From: Chryseobacterium luquanense
GTDB taxonomy: Bacteria; Bacteroidota; Bacteroidia; Flavobacteriales; Weeksellaceae
Direction: 5' to 3'
DNA length: 64,000 nucleotides
NCBI RefSeq assembly: GCF_026460945.1
Contig: NZ_JAOVZV010000010.1
Coordinates: forward strand, 124,001-188,000
Shown piece after piece: positions 9,279 through 18,001 of this stretch (position 1 is the first letter of the stretch; every line of letters begins with the position of its first letter). The notes beneath the pieces were generated by a model. It worked only from the letters and a program-made list of their open reading frames with translations. It was not told the DNA's origin and did not search any database. The position numbers were made by a program, and so were the translations under genes.

Positions 9279-10199
9279 TTAGAAACTAATTACCCCATTC
9301 TGGTAGTTCTTTGGCGTCACCCCAACCAACTGTTTAAAAACTCTTGTAAAGTAATTTGTATCAGAAAAACCCGTCTGGAAAGCAGTCTCCTTAATGCTGT
9401 TGTTTAAAGCTAAAAGTTCTTTCGCCTTGCTGATTCTTTCCTGAAGAATAAAATCGTTTGGCGAGGTTCCCAACTCGTCTTTAAACATTTTGAAGAAATT
9501 AGATTTGCTCACATAAGCCAGTTTCGCAATGCTGTCGATAGAAAGTTTCTGATGGATGTTGTTTTTAATATAGTCCACTACAAAACCGATTCTGGATTTA
9601 TTTTTAGCCAAATTTTTCTCTACCATACTTCTTGCCTGTGTCTGCATAAGTCTTATTAAAAGTTCTTTTAAAGCGAAATCAGCCATAATATCCTTTTGAG
9701 AATTGTCATCCATGGCGATTCTCATAATGTTGTTGGTGGCTGAAGCCAAAGATTTATTGTTAAATAGAAAATATTCGTCAAGCTGAAGATTCCAGGATGA
9801 GGTTTCATCTACTTTCGCGAAATTATAGTTCAGATTATTCAAAGAGTTTTCGATAAACTCAGGATTTAAACTTAAAGAAATACATTGAGTTGGTGTCTCA
9901 TCAGACTCCGGAAAATCAATAACCATCGTTTCACCGGGCGCAACCAAAACACTTTCTCCGGGGAAGTAATCGAAATAGTTGGTTTTGTTTTCCAGCTTCA
10001 TGTATTTTCTGCCCTGAAGCATTGCTGTGAAAGCGATCGTGTCAAAATGCAGTTTTATATCAAACGCAGACTTGTGAGTCTCATAGATGCTGAATTCGCA
10101 GTTGTTGAGATTAAATTTAGTTTGATTTTCAACTAAGTTTAAAAGCTGACTTTCCTTCTTTAATGCAGGAGTATTCAATAAAAACTTATGATCATTCAT
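9279..10199 (-). CDS. AraC family transcriptional regulator
   Basis: 306 residues. The last 100 residues carry the two helix-turn-helix motifs of the AraC/XylS family (IDSIAKLAYVSKSNFFKMF, then IKETAFQTGFSDTNYFTRVF). The N-terminal 190 residues are a cupin-like sensing domain of the AraC_binding_2 kind. It is divergent from the aldehyde dehydrogenase gene, sharing a 180-base intergenic region, and probably activates it in response to an aldehyde or alcohol; this is inferred from position. A -7 box for this gene lies at 10230-10237. Confidence 0.88.
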   Translation of the reverse strand: MNDHKFLLNTPALKKESQLLNLVENQTKFNLNNCEFSIYETHKSAFDIKLHFDTIAFTAMLQGRKYMKLENKTNYFDYFPGESVLVAPGETMVIDFPESDETPTQCISLSLNPEFIENSLNNLNYNFAKVDETSSWNLQLDEYFLFNNKSLASATNNIMRIAMDDNSQKDIMADFALKELLIRLMQTQARSMVEKNLAKNKSRIGFVVDYIKNNIHQKLSIDSIAKLAYVSKSNFFKMFKDELGTSPNDFILQERISKAKELLALNNSIKETAFQTGFSDTNYFTRVFKQLVGVTPKNYQNGVISF

Positions 10200-10229
10200 T
10201 GCTAAATTTATTTAAGTTACGACTTCTAT

Positions 10230-10237
10230 CAAATATA
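10230..10237 (-). promoter_or_regulatory. -7 box of the AraC regulator promoter
   Basis: TATATTTG on the minus strand, about 30 bases before the regulator start; no convincing TTTG -33 element is seen. Confidence 0.4.
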
Positions 10238-10380
10238 GAAATTATATGATTAAAAACATGTTAAGGAAATACTAAAGTCTGGCTTCTACACTATTTTGAA
10301 GTTTTTTTGTAGGATTTTGCTATTTCTTTTATTGTAGTCGGTGTAATTTGGTTGAAGATAAAAATCAAAACAATACTAAT

Positions 10381-11910
10381 ATGAGCACAGCAACAGAACA
10401 AAAATCAGACACGGTCTTACAGTGGCCGGAATTCAAAAAGCAATATGACAACTTTATTAATGGTGAGTTTACCGCACCGGTTAATGGAAATTATTTTGAT
10501 GTAATTTCTCCCGTTAATGGCAAAGTTTTCACCCAGGCAGCGCATTCGTCGAAAGAAGATTTAGAACTGGCAGTTAATGCAGCCGAAAAAGCGTTCCAGA
10601 CATGGAAAGATACATCGTCTACTGAAAGAAGCGTTATTTTAAATAAAATTGCGGACAGAATAGAAGAGAACCTGGAGTATTTGGCAACGGTAGAAACCAT
10701 TGATAACGGAAAAGCAGTAAGAGAAACATTAGCCGCAGATTTACCTTTGGCAGTCGATCATTTCAGGTATTTTGCTTCAGTAATCAGAGCAGATGAAGGT
10801 TCGCATAACGAACTGGATAAAGATACGGTTTCATTAATCGTGCACGAGCCGCTTGGCGTGATCGCACAAATTATTCCATGGAATTTCCCGATTTTGATGG
10901 CAGTTTGGAAACTGGCTCCGGCATTGGCGACAGGAAACTGTGTAGTCTTAAAACCGGCAGAAAGTACACCGATTTCAATCTTGGTTTTAATCGATTTAAT
11001 TAAAGATTTACTTCCGGCGGGAGTGGTGAATATTGTTAACGGTTTCGGAGCGGAGCTTGGAAGAGCTTTGGTGACGAATCCGAAAATAAACAAGGCTGCG
11101 TTTACCGGTTCTACCGCAACAGGTCGTTTGGTAATGCAGTATGCCACAGAAAATATCATCCCGGTGACTTTGGAATTGGGTGGGAAGTCTCCCAACGTTT
11201 TCTTCAGTTCGGTAATGGATGCAGATGATGAATTTTTAGATAAAGCTATCGAAGGTGCAGTTCTTTTTGCTCTTAATCAGGGTGAAATTTGCACAGCTCC
11301 TTCAAGATTATTGGTTCAGGAAGATATTGCCGATGCATTTATTGCGAAAGTAATTGAAAGAGTAAAGGCGATCAAAGTTGGAAATCCTCTGGATAAAACT
11401 GTGATGATGGGAGCGCAGGCTTCGAAAATTCAGAAAGATAAAATTTTGTCTTACATCAAATTAGGAAAAGAAGAAGGTGCTGAAGTGTTAGTGGGTGGTG
11501 ACGTGAATCATGTAGGTGAAAATCTTGAAGAAGGATATTATATTCAACCAACCATTTTTAAAGGGAACAACAGAATGAGAATCTTCCAGGAGGAAATTTT
11601 CGGACCTGTTTTAGCGTTTACGACTTTCAAAGATGAAGAAGATGCAATTAAAATTGCCAACGATACGATTTATGGTTTGGGTGCAGGAGTTTGGACGAGA
11701 GATGCGCATCAGCTGTACAATGTGCCACGTCAGATTCAGGCGGGTAGAGTTTGGGTCAATCAATATCATTCTTACCCTGCAGGAGCACCATTTGGTGGGT
11801 ACAAGCAGTCGGGTATTGGTAGAGAAAACCACAAAATGATGTTGGATCATTACCGTCAGACAAAGAACATGTTGATCTCGTACAGCAAAAACAAATTAGG
11901 TTTCTTTTAA
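10381..11910 (+). CDS. aldB: NAD(P)-dependent aldehyde dehydrogenase, AldB-like
   Basis: 509 residues from the ATG at 10381; a TTG 33 bases upstream gives an extension with no family support. The protein aligns end to end with E. coli AldB as I recall it: DNFIGGEW-like start, [15 protein letters not shown] with general base Glu265, [10 protein letters not shown] with nucleophile Cys304, QEEIFGPVL and the final [10 protein letters not shown]. It oxidises acetaldehyde or similar aldehydes to acids. It is divergent from an AraC regulator and followed by a DUF779 gene, a known ALDH neighbour. Confidence 0.93.
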   Translation: MSTATEQKSDTVLQWPEFKKQYDNFINGEFTAPVNGNYFDVISPVNGKVFTQAAHSSKEDLELAVNAAEKAFQTWKDTSSTERSVILNKIADRIEENLEYLATVETIDNGKAVRETLAADLPLAVDHFRYFASVIRADEGSHNELDKDTVSLIVHEPLGVIAQIIPWNFPILMAVWKLAPALATGNCVVLKPAESTPISILVLIDLIKDLLPAGVVNIVNGFGAELGRALVTNPKINKAAFTGSTATGRLVMQYATENIIPVTLELGGKSPNVFFSSVMDADDEFLDKAIEGAVLFALNQGEICTAPSRLLVQEDIADAFIAKVIERVKAIKVGNPLDKTVMMGAQASKIQKDKILSYIKLGKEEGAEVLVGGDVNHVGENLEEGYYIQPTIFKGNNRMRIFQEEIFGPVLAFTTFKDEEDAIKIANDTIYGLGAGVWTRDAHQLYNVPRQIQAGRVWVNQYHSYPAGAPFGGYKQSGIGRENHKMMLDHYRQTKNMLISYSKNKLGFF

Positions 11911-11923
11911 TTAATAAATATTT

Positions 11924-12040
11924 AGGGCGTGCCCGTTTTCCCCATTTGTCACGGGGAAAACGGTCGGGCTATCCAGGGCTGCACTTCGTTTCGGTGCTTC
12001 GCACCGGCGAGTTCCTCGCCGCCCTTCCTATCCCTCACGC
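11924..12040. repeat. GC-rich structured repeat-like element
   Basis: An intergenic block far richer in GC than its surroundings. It contains consecutive hairpins: GTTTTCCCC/GGGGAAAAC (11934-11942 and 11953-11961), CGGTGC/GCACCG (11992-11997 and 12001-12006) and GGCGAG/CTCGCC (12006-12011 and 12015-12020), plus GGGCGTGCCC and GGTCGGGCTATCC. From memory similar blocks recur in flavobacterial genomes. It has no credible reading frame. Confidence 0.6.
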
Positions 12041-12081
12041 AAAAGTTGTGTGCAAAACACATCACTATATTTGGTTTATGT

Positions 12082-12117
12082 AAAGTCTGACAATGCTTGT
12101 TTTGTCAGACTTTTTTT
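12082..12117 (+). terminator. Rho-independent terminator
   Basis: AAAGTCTGACA pairs perfectly with TGTCAGACTTT, then seven T. It probably ends the aldB transcript after the GC-rich element, so that element would be part of the aldB 3' UTR. Confidence 0.85.
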
Positions 12118-12441
12118 AACTTTATAAAATAATATACAAAGACTAAGCTCAATAAAAGTTTAACAAACCAAATTTTGTTTGAAAGACATAAAACCGACCT
12201 AGGAAATGGAGGCGTTAAGAAAATAAACTGTATGAACGTAAAAAAAAATCTTCTGTTCGAAGCGCGACACAAATATTCAACCGAAGAAAATAATAAGCTC
12301 TCGCGCAAGTTTAGAATTTTTAGTGAGTACAGATTATTTTTAGCAGGAGTTTCCAGTCTTGATTTTTTGGTTCTTTTGGATTAAGCCAAAAGAACAGAGA
12401 AATTTAACTGAAACCAATAAACCTTTTTGAAGAAGATCATT
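12118..12441. other. Gene-poor stretch with a hairpin of repeat character
   Basis: No convincing gene; short overlapping frames on both strands lack recognisable domains. The 3' part holds a perfect ten-base stem GTTCTTTTGG (12370-12379) / CCAAAAGAAC (12386-12395) that may be another interspersed flavobacterial element. The promoter of the DUF779 gene would lie here; I see no clear TAnnTTTG box. Confidence 0.4.
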
Positions 12442-12828
12442 ATGGAAACAAAAAAAATATCAAGACTTTCAGTTACAGAAAAAGCACTCGAGCTCATTTG
12501 GGAACTTGAAAAAAAGCACGGCGAGCTTATGTTTTACCAAGCCGGAGGATGTTGTGAAGGTACACAGCCACAATGTTTCGAGAAGGGAGGCTATTTTCCG
12601 AGAATGAATGATGCCATGATCGGAACCATCAACGGTCACGAATTTTGGATCGACCGTGATTTGTTTGAATATTGGCAGTATTCTCATTTCACCTTAGATG
12701 TTCTTGAAGGTTTTGGCCCGGGTGGATTTTCGCTGGAAACCCCTTTGGGCAAAACATTTAAAGTACATTACAAACTATTTACAGTGGAAGAATTAAAAAA
12801 TTTGGAAGAGGTAAAACGAAGCGAATAA
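12442..12828 (+). CDS. DUF779 family protein
   Basis: 128 residues from the ATG at 12442; a TTG fifteen bases upstream is less likely. The conserved YQAGGCCEGTQPQCF block with its Cys pair and the EYWQYSHFTLDV segment are typical of DUF779. Genes of this family lie next to acetaldehyde-type aldehyde dehydrogenases in many bacteria, as here with AldB 530 bases upstream. The biochemical role is unknown; metal binding or a redox role through the Cys pair is inference. Confidence 0.85.
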   Translation: METKKISRLSVTEKALELIWELEKKHGELMFYQAGGCCEGTQPQCFEKGGYFPRMNDAMIGTINGHEFWIDRDLFEYWQYSHFTLDVLEGFGPGGFSLETPLGKTFKVHYKLFTVEELKNLEEVKRSE

Positions 12829-12976
12829 ATAGTAAAATCTATTCAATCAGCAAATCCACAAAAATATGTAATCGGTCGATTATTATTTACCCGTAGCAAA
12901 ATGAAGAGTATTATGAGTTAAAAAATATTTAGATTTGAACAAATAAATATAAATAAACATATTTGGATTACATAGA

Positions 12977-13396
12977 ATGAGAATAATAGCATTAAGAGGA
13001 AATAGTGATTGTGGTAAAAGTACTACACTTAACCGTGTGTATCAAGAAATAATAAGTAACACTTTATACTGTGTAAATCAAGAACTAAGAGAGGTTTTAG
13101 GAAACCCGATTAATAATGATTTTGAGTGTATAGTGACATTGTTTGACAATAGAAAGATTGCATTTTATACTATGGGCGATTATATGAGAGATATTCCATA
13201 TGCAATAGAAAAATATGCAAAAATGAAAGTTGATATTTTAATTTTAGCTTCTAATACAAATTACAATAATCATTTAAATGCTATTGCAAACTATCCTTTT
13301 AATATTGTTGTCAAAACAATTGCTTTGCCAAGAAATGATGATAATAATAATGTATGTAATCTCCAAGATTGCGGAACAATTTTATCTTTAATTTAA
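12977..13396 (+). CDS. Small orphan P-loop protein
   Basis: 139 residues. GNSDCGKST (8-16) after strand RIIALR is a good Walker A. A plausible Walker B strand is VDILILASN, which lacks the usual acidic end, so ATP hydrolysis is uncertain. The product ends soon after and looks shorter than most P-loop NTPases. Its codons are more AT-rich than its neighbours, and it stands alone between unrelated genes, which suggests recent acquisition or a remnant. Function unknown. Confidence 0.6.
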   Translation: MRIIALRGNSDCGKSTTLNRVYQEIISNTLYCVNQELREVLGNPINNDFECIVTLFDNRKIAFYTMGDYMRDIPYAIEKYAKMKVDILILASNTNYNNHLNAIANYPFNIVVKTIALPRNDDNNNVCNLQDCGTILSLI

Positions 13397-13451
13397 AATT
13401 ATTAAGAAATAGTTTGTCAATCAGGTTTTTCAATTTTGGTTAGATTATATT

Positions 13452-14651
13452 TCACACTTTCACAAACCGATTCACAAACATTGCTGCCACAATATCTCCA
13501 ACAGCATTTAAAACTGTCGCCAAAGGATCTACCAAAGTTCCGATAATAATCACCGCAGGAATCGCTTCCTGTGGTAACTGATAGACAGAAATCATCAGCA
13601 TTTCCCCAATATATCCGCCATTGGGAATTCCGCCTGCAACAATACTGACAAAAACAGTAATTCCTAAAGCTAAAAGAAGATTAGACGGTTCAAAAAAATC
13701 TCTTCCGATAATCTGAAATGCAACGTAGATTTTAATTATAGAAGACATCGAGGAGCCGTTTTTATGAAGTGTCGTTCCAATCGGGATTACCAGATTAGCA
13801 ATCGAACTCGGAATACCGATTTTGGATGCTGCTACTAAGTTTGTAGGCATGGTTGCGAAACTGCTGCAGGTACTTAATGCGGTGAGTGTAGATAGAATGG
13901 CGTTAGTCCAGAAATTTTTTATTCCTTTTTTTCTGTCTGCGAGAAAGGCGTAAAGTGAAAAAAAGACGAAGAAGTAAATAATTCCTGAAATATAGTAAAG
14001 TCCGAGAGGCTTAGCATAAAAACCAAAAAGCTGAGGTCCAAGCGTTGCTACCTGATACGCAAAGTAAGCGCCCAAACCAATTGGTGCAATTTTCATAATC
14101 ATCAAAAGCAGTTCTTTCATCACTTCATAACCCGATGCGATGAAGAGTCTGAAAGGCTTACCGTTTTCTCCGGATTTTCTTGCAGCAAAGCCGGTAAGGA
14201 AGGCGAAAATCAGTAATGCCAGCATGTTTTTCCGTGAAAAAAGTTCGGTGAATTCTCCAACGGTAAAGAAGCTTACAATCCTGTCTCCCCAGTTTTCTTC
14301 TTTTGCCGCTTCAGCTATAATTTCAGAACTTCCCGAAATCGAGGATACGGGAAATAAATACACCATTCCTATGGTAAAAATAGCAGCAATTAAGATGAAC
14401 AAAAGAAAGGTAAATGCCATTGTAAAAATGATTTTACCAAACTTCGACTGCTGTTCAAGAGAAGATATCGAATTAGAAACCGCAAAAAAAACCAATGGTA
14501 CAACGCTCACAAAAAGCAAATTCAGAAAAATATCTCCCATCGGTTTAATGTATTCCACAATTTGTGGAGCAACAACGCCAATAATGCTTCCGACGGTAAT
14601 TCCGAGAAGGAGAAAAAGAATTCCTGAATAGTTTTTTAAAACCTCTTTCAT
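13452..14651 (-). CDS. Dicarboxylate/amino acid:cation symporter (DAACS family)
   Basis: 399 residues with about eight membrane segments. The family hairpin region STCSSFATMP and the motif VIPIGTTLHKNGSSM are present, as is NAVGDIVAAMF near the C-terminus, which corresponds to the substrate/cation-binding NxxGD block. It imports dicarboxylates or acidic amino acids with Na+ or H+. The start at 14651 matches the family N-terminus. It is a single gene. Confidence 0.9.
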   Translation of the reverse strand: MKEVLKNYSGILFLLLGITVGSIIGVVAPQIVEYIKPMGDIFLNLLFVSVVPLVFFAVSNSISSLEQQSKFGKIIFTMAFTFLLFILIAAIFTIGMVYLFPVSSISGSSEIIAEAAKEENWGDRIVSFFTVGEFTELFSRKNMLALLIFAFLTGFAARKSGENGKPFRLFIASGYEVMKELLLMIMKIAPIGLGAYFAYQVATLGPQLFGFYAKPLGLYYISGIIYFFVFFSLYAFLADRKKGIKNFWTNAILSTLTALSTCSSFATMPTNLVAASKIGIPSSIANLVIPIGTTLHKNGSSMSSIIKIYVAFQIIGRDFFEPSNLLLALGITVFVSIVAGGIPNGGYIGEMLMISVYQLPQEAIPAVIIIGTLVDPLATVLNAVGDIVAAMFVNRFVKV

Positions 14652-14835
14652 ATGAAGGTATTTTTAATTTTTAAATGGTTATCTGTCATGATCTGTCTTT
14701 ATTGGTTTTGTGATTTTCAAGACAGTACCGGTGATTCCATGCGGTGATTTTTAGTAAAGATAGATTTATTTTTTAACAATTTCTTGGATAAATCTTCGGC
14801 TTAATTTTGGTAAATTTGAGTAAACAATCGTTTCT

Positions 14836-15753
14836 ATGGCTTATATAGATTATTACAAAATTTTAGGCGTAGACAAAAGCGCAACTCAGGACGATATCAA
14901 AAAAGCGTACCGCAAGCAGGCAAGAAAACTGCACCCAGACCTTAACCCCAACGATAAAGAAGCAGAACTGAAATTCAAAGAGCTGAACGAAGCCAATGAA
15001 GTGTTGAGCAATCCGGAAAATCGGGCGAAATACGACAAATACGGTGAAAACTGGAAGCATGGTGAACAGTACGAACAGGCTCAGCAACAGCAAAGGCAAT
15101 CCCAAAGTCAGGGTGGAAACTACGGTGGTGGTTTTTCGGGTGCTGATTTTGGTGGTGGCGAAGATTTTTCAGACTTTTTCCAGAGTATGTTTGGCGGTGA
15201 CGGTGGCGGATTCGGCAGAAGCTCTCGCGGAAGCGCATCAGGAAAATTTAAAGGTCAGGATGTGCATGCAGAATTGAATTTAAATCTAAAGGACGCTGCA
15301 AAGACACAGCAACAGACTTTTGATATTAATGGCAAGAAGGTGAGAATAACAATTCCTGCGGGAGTTTACGATGGCCAGCAAATTAAATTGAAAGGCCACG
15401 GAAATCCTGGTTTTAATGGCGGTCCAACAGGAGATTTATACATTACTTTTAATATAGCTCCAGATCCGAATTTCGAAAGGGTAGGAGATGATTTAAAATC
15501 TAAAGTGACGATCGATTTGTACACCGCTGTTCTGGGTGGAGACGTAAAAGTGGAAACTTTAGAAGGGAACGTAAATCTTAAAGTAAAACCCGAAACTCAA
15601 AGCGGAACAACGGTGCGACTGAAAGGAAAAGGTTTTCCTGTCTATAAAAAAGACGGTGAATTTGGTGATCTGTTTGTGACGTATGATGTAAAGCTGCCCA
15701 CAAACCTTAGTGATCAACAGAAAGAACTTTTTGAACAACTTAAAAATTCTTAA
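14836..15753 (+). CDS. cbpA: DnaJ-type co-chaperone CbpA
   Basis: 305 residues. J domain at residues 4-68 with HPD at 33-35; a Q/G/F-rich linker to about 145; then two DnaJ C-terminal substrate-binding domains. The cysteine zinc fingers of DnaJ are missing, which identifies the CbpA class. It stimulates DnaK ATPase and delivers clients. The cbpM gene starts three bases after its stop. Two -7-like boxes, TAATTTTG (14802-14809) and TAAATTTG (14811-14818), precede the start. Confidence 0.93.
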   Translation: MAYIDYYKILGVDKSATQDDIKKAYRKQARKLHPDLNPNDKEAELKFKELNEANEVLSNPENRAKYDKYGENWKHGEQYEQAQQQQRQSQSQGGNYGGGFSGADFGGGEDFSDFFQSMFGGDGGGFGRSSRGSASGKFKGQDVHAELNLNLKDAAKTQQQTFDINGKKVRITIPAGVYDGQQIKLKGHGNPGFNGGPTGDLYITFNIAPDPNFERVGDDLKSKVTIDLYTAVLGGDVKVETLEGNVNLKVKPETQSGTTVRLKGKGFPVYKKDGEFGDLFVTYDVKLPTNLSDQQKELFEQLKNS

Positions 15754-15755
15754 TC

Positions 15756-16058
15756 ATGAGCGAAAGAATATCACGGGAAGAACTCGTAAAAATATACAAT
15801 ATTGAAATTACTTTTTTTGATGAACTGGTAGATAACGGTCTCCTGAACGTAGAAACTGAGGATAATGTTCGTTACCTGATTTATGAAGATCTGCAGGTTT
15901 TTGAAAAGTTTGCCAACTGGCATTACGATTTAGAGGTCAATCTGCCGGGTTTGGAAGTGATTCATCATATGCTGCGTAAAATGGATGATCTTCATCAAAA
16001 AAATCGCGACCTGATGAATAAACTTTCAGTAATTCGTGAGAAATATGAGGATATTTAA
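15756..16058 (+). CDS. cbpM: Chaperone modulator CbpM (MerR-like)
   Basis: 100 residues. A MerR-like N-terminal helix-turn-helix fold (SREELVKIYNIEITFFDELV) is followed by a C-terminal helix (LRKMDDLHQKNRDLMNKLSVI) resembling E. coli CbpM, which binds the J domain of CbpA and inhibits it. The position two bases after cbpA supports the assignment and translational coupling. Confidence 0.88.
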   Translation: MSERISREELVKIYNIEITFFDELVDNGLLNVETEDNVRYLIYEDLQVFEKFANWHYDLEVNLPGLEVIHHMLRKMDDLHQKNRDLMNKLSVIREKYEDI

Positions 16059-16088
16059 TTTAGTTTTGTAAAATCAAACACTACATAC

Positions 16089-16625
16089 ATGGCTAGAATA
16101 AACGACGACAAAATCATCAATTTAAAAATCAATAAAGGAGATTTTGAAGAGATTTATCTTAATGGAGATCAGGGAAGTCTTTTTTTGTCACCGACCGTAA
16201 AAGGAAAACTGATTACCACAATCATCGTGGCTACCATACTTTTGATTTTATTTTATTTTAAAGATGATTTAAGCAAAGAGAAATTCGGGATTTTATATTT
16301 TGTGAGTTTTCTTTTTCTGCTTTGTGCGGTCTACTTATCTTTGGCCATCAACAAAGTTTCGAAATGGAAAAAAGAAGTCGTAAAATACCTCAAGACTCTT
16401 GAGAATACTGAAATTTATCAGATTCAGTTCAATACTAAAGTTTTTAAAGTCAACCTGAATGATAATAAAGAAACAAGTCTCTGGACAGAATTCACAGCTG
16501 GTGAAATCAGCGAAAAATTTATTGGTCTGGAAGGTAAATTCAATTATATGTTTCCAAGAAAATCAATGTCAGAAGCAGATTTTAATATGTTGAAAGATGC
16601 AGTACAGAAAAATGTTTTAAAATAA
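16089..16625 (+). CDS. Hypothetical membrane protein, YcxB-like
   Basis: 178 residues with two adjacent membrane segments (about 40-57 and 66-87) and a soluble C-terminal half rich in beta strands, ending SMSEADFNMLKDAV. The layout (short N-terminus, two-helix hairpin, PH-like C-terminal domain with FPRKSMSE) fits YcxB-like proteins of unknown function. A TAGTTTTG box at 16061-16068 suggests its own promoter although it follows cbpM closely. Confidence 0.65.
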   Translation: MARINDDKIINLKINKGDFEEIYLNGDQGSLFLSPTVKGKLITTIIVATILLILFYFKDDLSKEKFGILYFVSFLFLLCAVYLSLAINKVSKWKKEVVKYLKTLENTEIYQIQFNTKVFKVNLNDNKETSLWTEFTAGEISEKFIGLEGKFNYMFPRKSMSEADFNMLKDAVQKNVLK

Positions 16626-16660
16626 AAAAAATCAGAGCCAACGCTCTGATTTCTGTTTTT
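16622..16660. terminator. Bidirectional terminator
   Basis: AAATCAGAGC / GCTCTGATTT stem (16629-16638, 16643-16652) flanked by A- and T-runs. It serves the YcxB-like gene on plus and the CBS-like gene on minus. Confidence 0.85.
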
Positions 16661-16676
16661 TTATAAAGGTTCTGCA

Positions 16677-17660
16677 TTAATCTAACCAACCCATTTCTTT
16701 CATCCACTCGTCGTTGTAGATTTTTCCCACATATCTTGAGCCGTGATCGTGAAGCAGAACCACAACCACATCGTCTATTGTAAACTGATCTTTCATCTGA
16801 ACCAAAGCTGCCATCGCACTTCCTGCAGAATATCCACAGAAAATTCCTTCTTCTTTTGCCAGTTTTCTTGCATAGATTGCTCCATCTTTATCGGTTACTT
16901 TTTCGAAATGATCGATTACCGACATATCGTAGTTTTCAGGAAGAATATCTTCACCAATACCTTCTGTGATGTAGGTGTAAGCATTTCCCAAGTTAATTTC
17001 TCCCGTTTCGTGAATTTCTTTTAAAATTGATCCGTACGTATCAACTCCAATTACTTTGATGTCTTTATTTTTTTCTTTAAAAAACATTCCGCAACCTGTA
17101 ATGGTACCTCCCGTTCCGGCTCCAACTAAAAAGTGAGTCAGTTTTCCGTCAGTTTGTTCCCAGATTTCAGGTGCAGTAGACTCGTAATGAGCCGCTCTGT
17201 TTGATAAATTATCATATTGATTTACGTACCATCCGTTTTGCGTTTCTTTAGCCAATCTCTTTGAAACTGAATAATAAGAACGTGGATCTGTAGGTTTTAC
17301 GTCTGTCGGACAAACGATAACTTCAGCTCCAACAGCACGAAGAATGTCGCATTTTTCTTTAGATTGCTTAGCGTTGGTTACAAAAATACACTTGTATCCT
17401 TTGATGATTGCTGCCAAAGCTAATCCCATTCCTGTATTTCCCGAAGTTCCTTCAATGATGGTTCCTCCTGGCTTAAGTCTTCCATCTTTTTCAGCATCTT
17501 CAATCATTTTCAGAGCCATTCTGTCTTTCACTGAATTTCCTGGGTTGAACGTTTCCACTTTTGCCAAAACCAAAGCCGGGAAATCTTCACCTAAAACGTT
17601 ATTAATCTTTACAAGTGGCGTATTTCCTATGGTTTCGAGTATGTTTTCTGCGTATTTCAT
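16677..17660 (-). CDS. PLP-dependent cysteine synthase / cystathionine beta-synthase-like
   Basis: 327 residues, the beta-replacing PLP enzyme core. The Schiff-base lysine is Lys45 in FNPGNSVKDRM, the phosphate/substrate loop is GTSGNTG (71-77), and GAGTGGTITG binds PLP phosphate. Several stretches (KMIEDAEKDGRLKPG, LSNRAAHYESTAPEIW) resemble the catalytic core of cystathionine beta-synthase more than CysK, but no C-terminal CBS domain is present. It makes cysteine or cystathionine from an activated serine. A CysM-like role is the main alternative. Confidence 0.88.
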   Translation of the reverse strand: MKYAENILETIGNTPLVKINNVLGEDFPALVLAKVETFNPGNSVKDRMALKMIEDAEKDGRLKPGGTIIEGTSGNTGMGLALAAIIKGYKCIFVTNAKQSKEKCDILRAVGAEVIVCPTDVKPTDPRSYYSVSKRLAKETQNGWYVNQYDNLSNRAAHYESTAPEIWEQTDGKLTHFLVGAGTGGTITGCGMFFKEKNKDIKVIGVDTYGSILKEIHETGEINLGNAYTYITEGIGEDILPENYDMSVIDHFEKVTDKDGAIYARKLAKEEGIFCGYSAGSAMAALVQMKDQFTIDDVVVVLLHDHGSRYVGKIYNDEWMKEMGWLD

Positions 17661-17833
17661 ATGTCGCTTTTATTATTTTTTTTCTGCACCCCAAATATAC
17701 ATTTTTCAGAATAATTCAGAATCTATGTAAATGATTAGATGTAATTTACTTTATGTGCGAATTTTGTAATACGCCAAAAACGTCAGTAAACAATCGGCAA
17801 ATGTTTATTCAGTTTATTAGAAATATGATTTTT

Positions 17834-17925
17834 AGGAGCTTTTCCCGCTTTCCACTATATCTTTTTCGCCAACGCTTTTTTCCAAAGCCATTTCAGAAAA
17901 AGGATGTCGTTTCAATCGGGGCTAA
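17834..17925 (-). repeat. Interspersed repeat-like intergenic element
   Basis: On the minus strand the block begins TTAGCCCCGATTGAAACGAC, continues through GAAAAAGATATAGTGG and ends AAGCGGGAAAAGCTCC. The end pieces TAGCCCCGAT and AGCGGGAAAAGCTCC match, from memory, a widespread flavobacterial intergenic repeat. The 341-base gap between the CBS-like gene and the permease holds nothing else convincing; a plus-strand frame across it lacks any domain and runs into the permease gene. Confidence 0.55.
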
Positions 17926-18001
17926 GAAATTTAGTAATAAGTCAAAAATTTGGAACAACCGGAAAATTCACAAGCGAAACAAATTGACGATTCACCATTT
18001 A

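Noticed and set aside
10348..10380. TTG start 33 bases upstream of aldB
   Set aside because: The added residues are polar and unlike AldB proteins; the ATG at 10381 gives the family length.
10758..11195. 145-codon frame antisense to aldB
   Set aside because: Codon-position shadow of a well-supported dehydrogenase gene; no motif.
12105..12384. Overlapping short frames on both strands after aldB
   Set aside because: No domain, mutually antisense, and partly built from a terminator and a hairpin of repeat type.
14140..14631. 163-codon frame antisense to the symporter gene
   Set aside because: The symporter has full family motifs and membrane helices; the antisense product has none.
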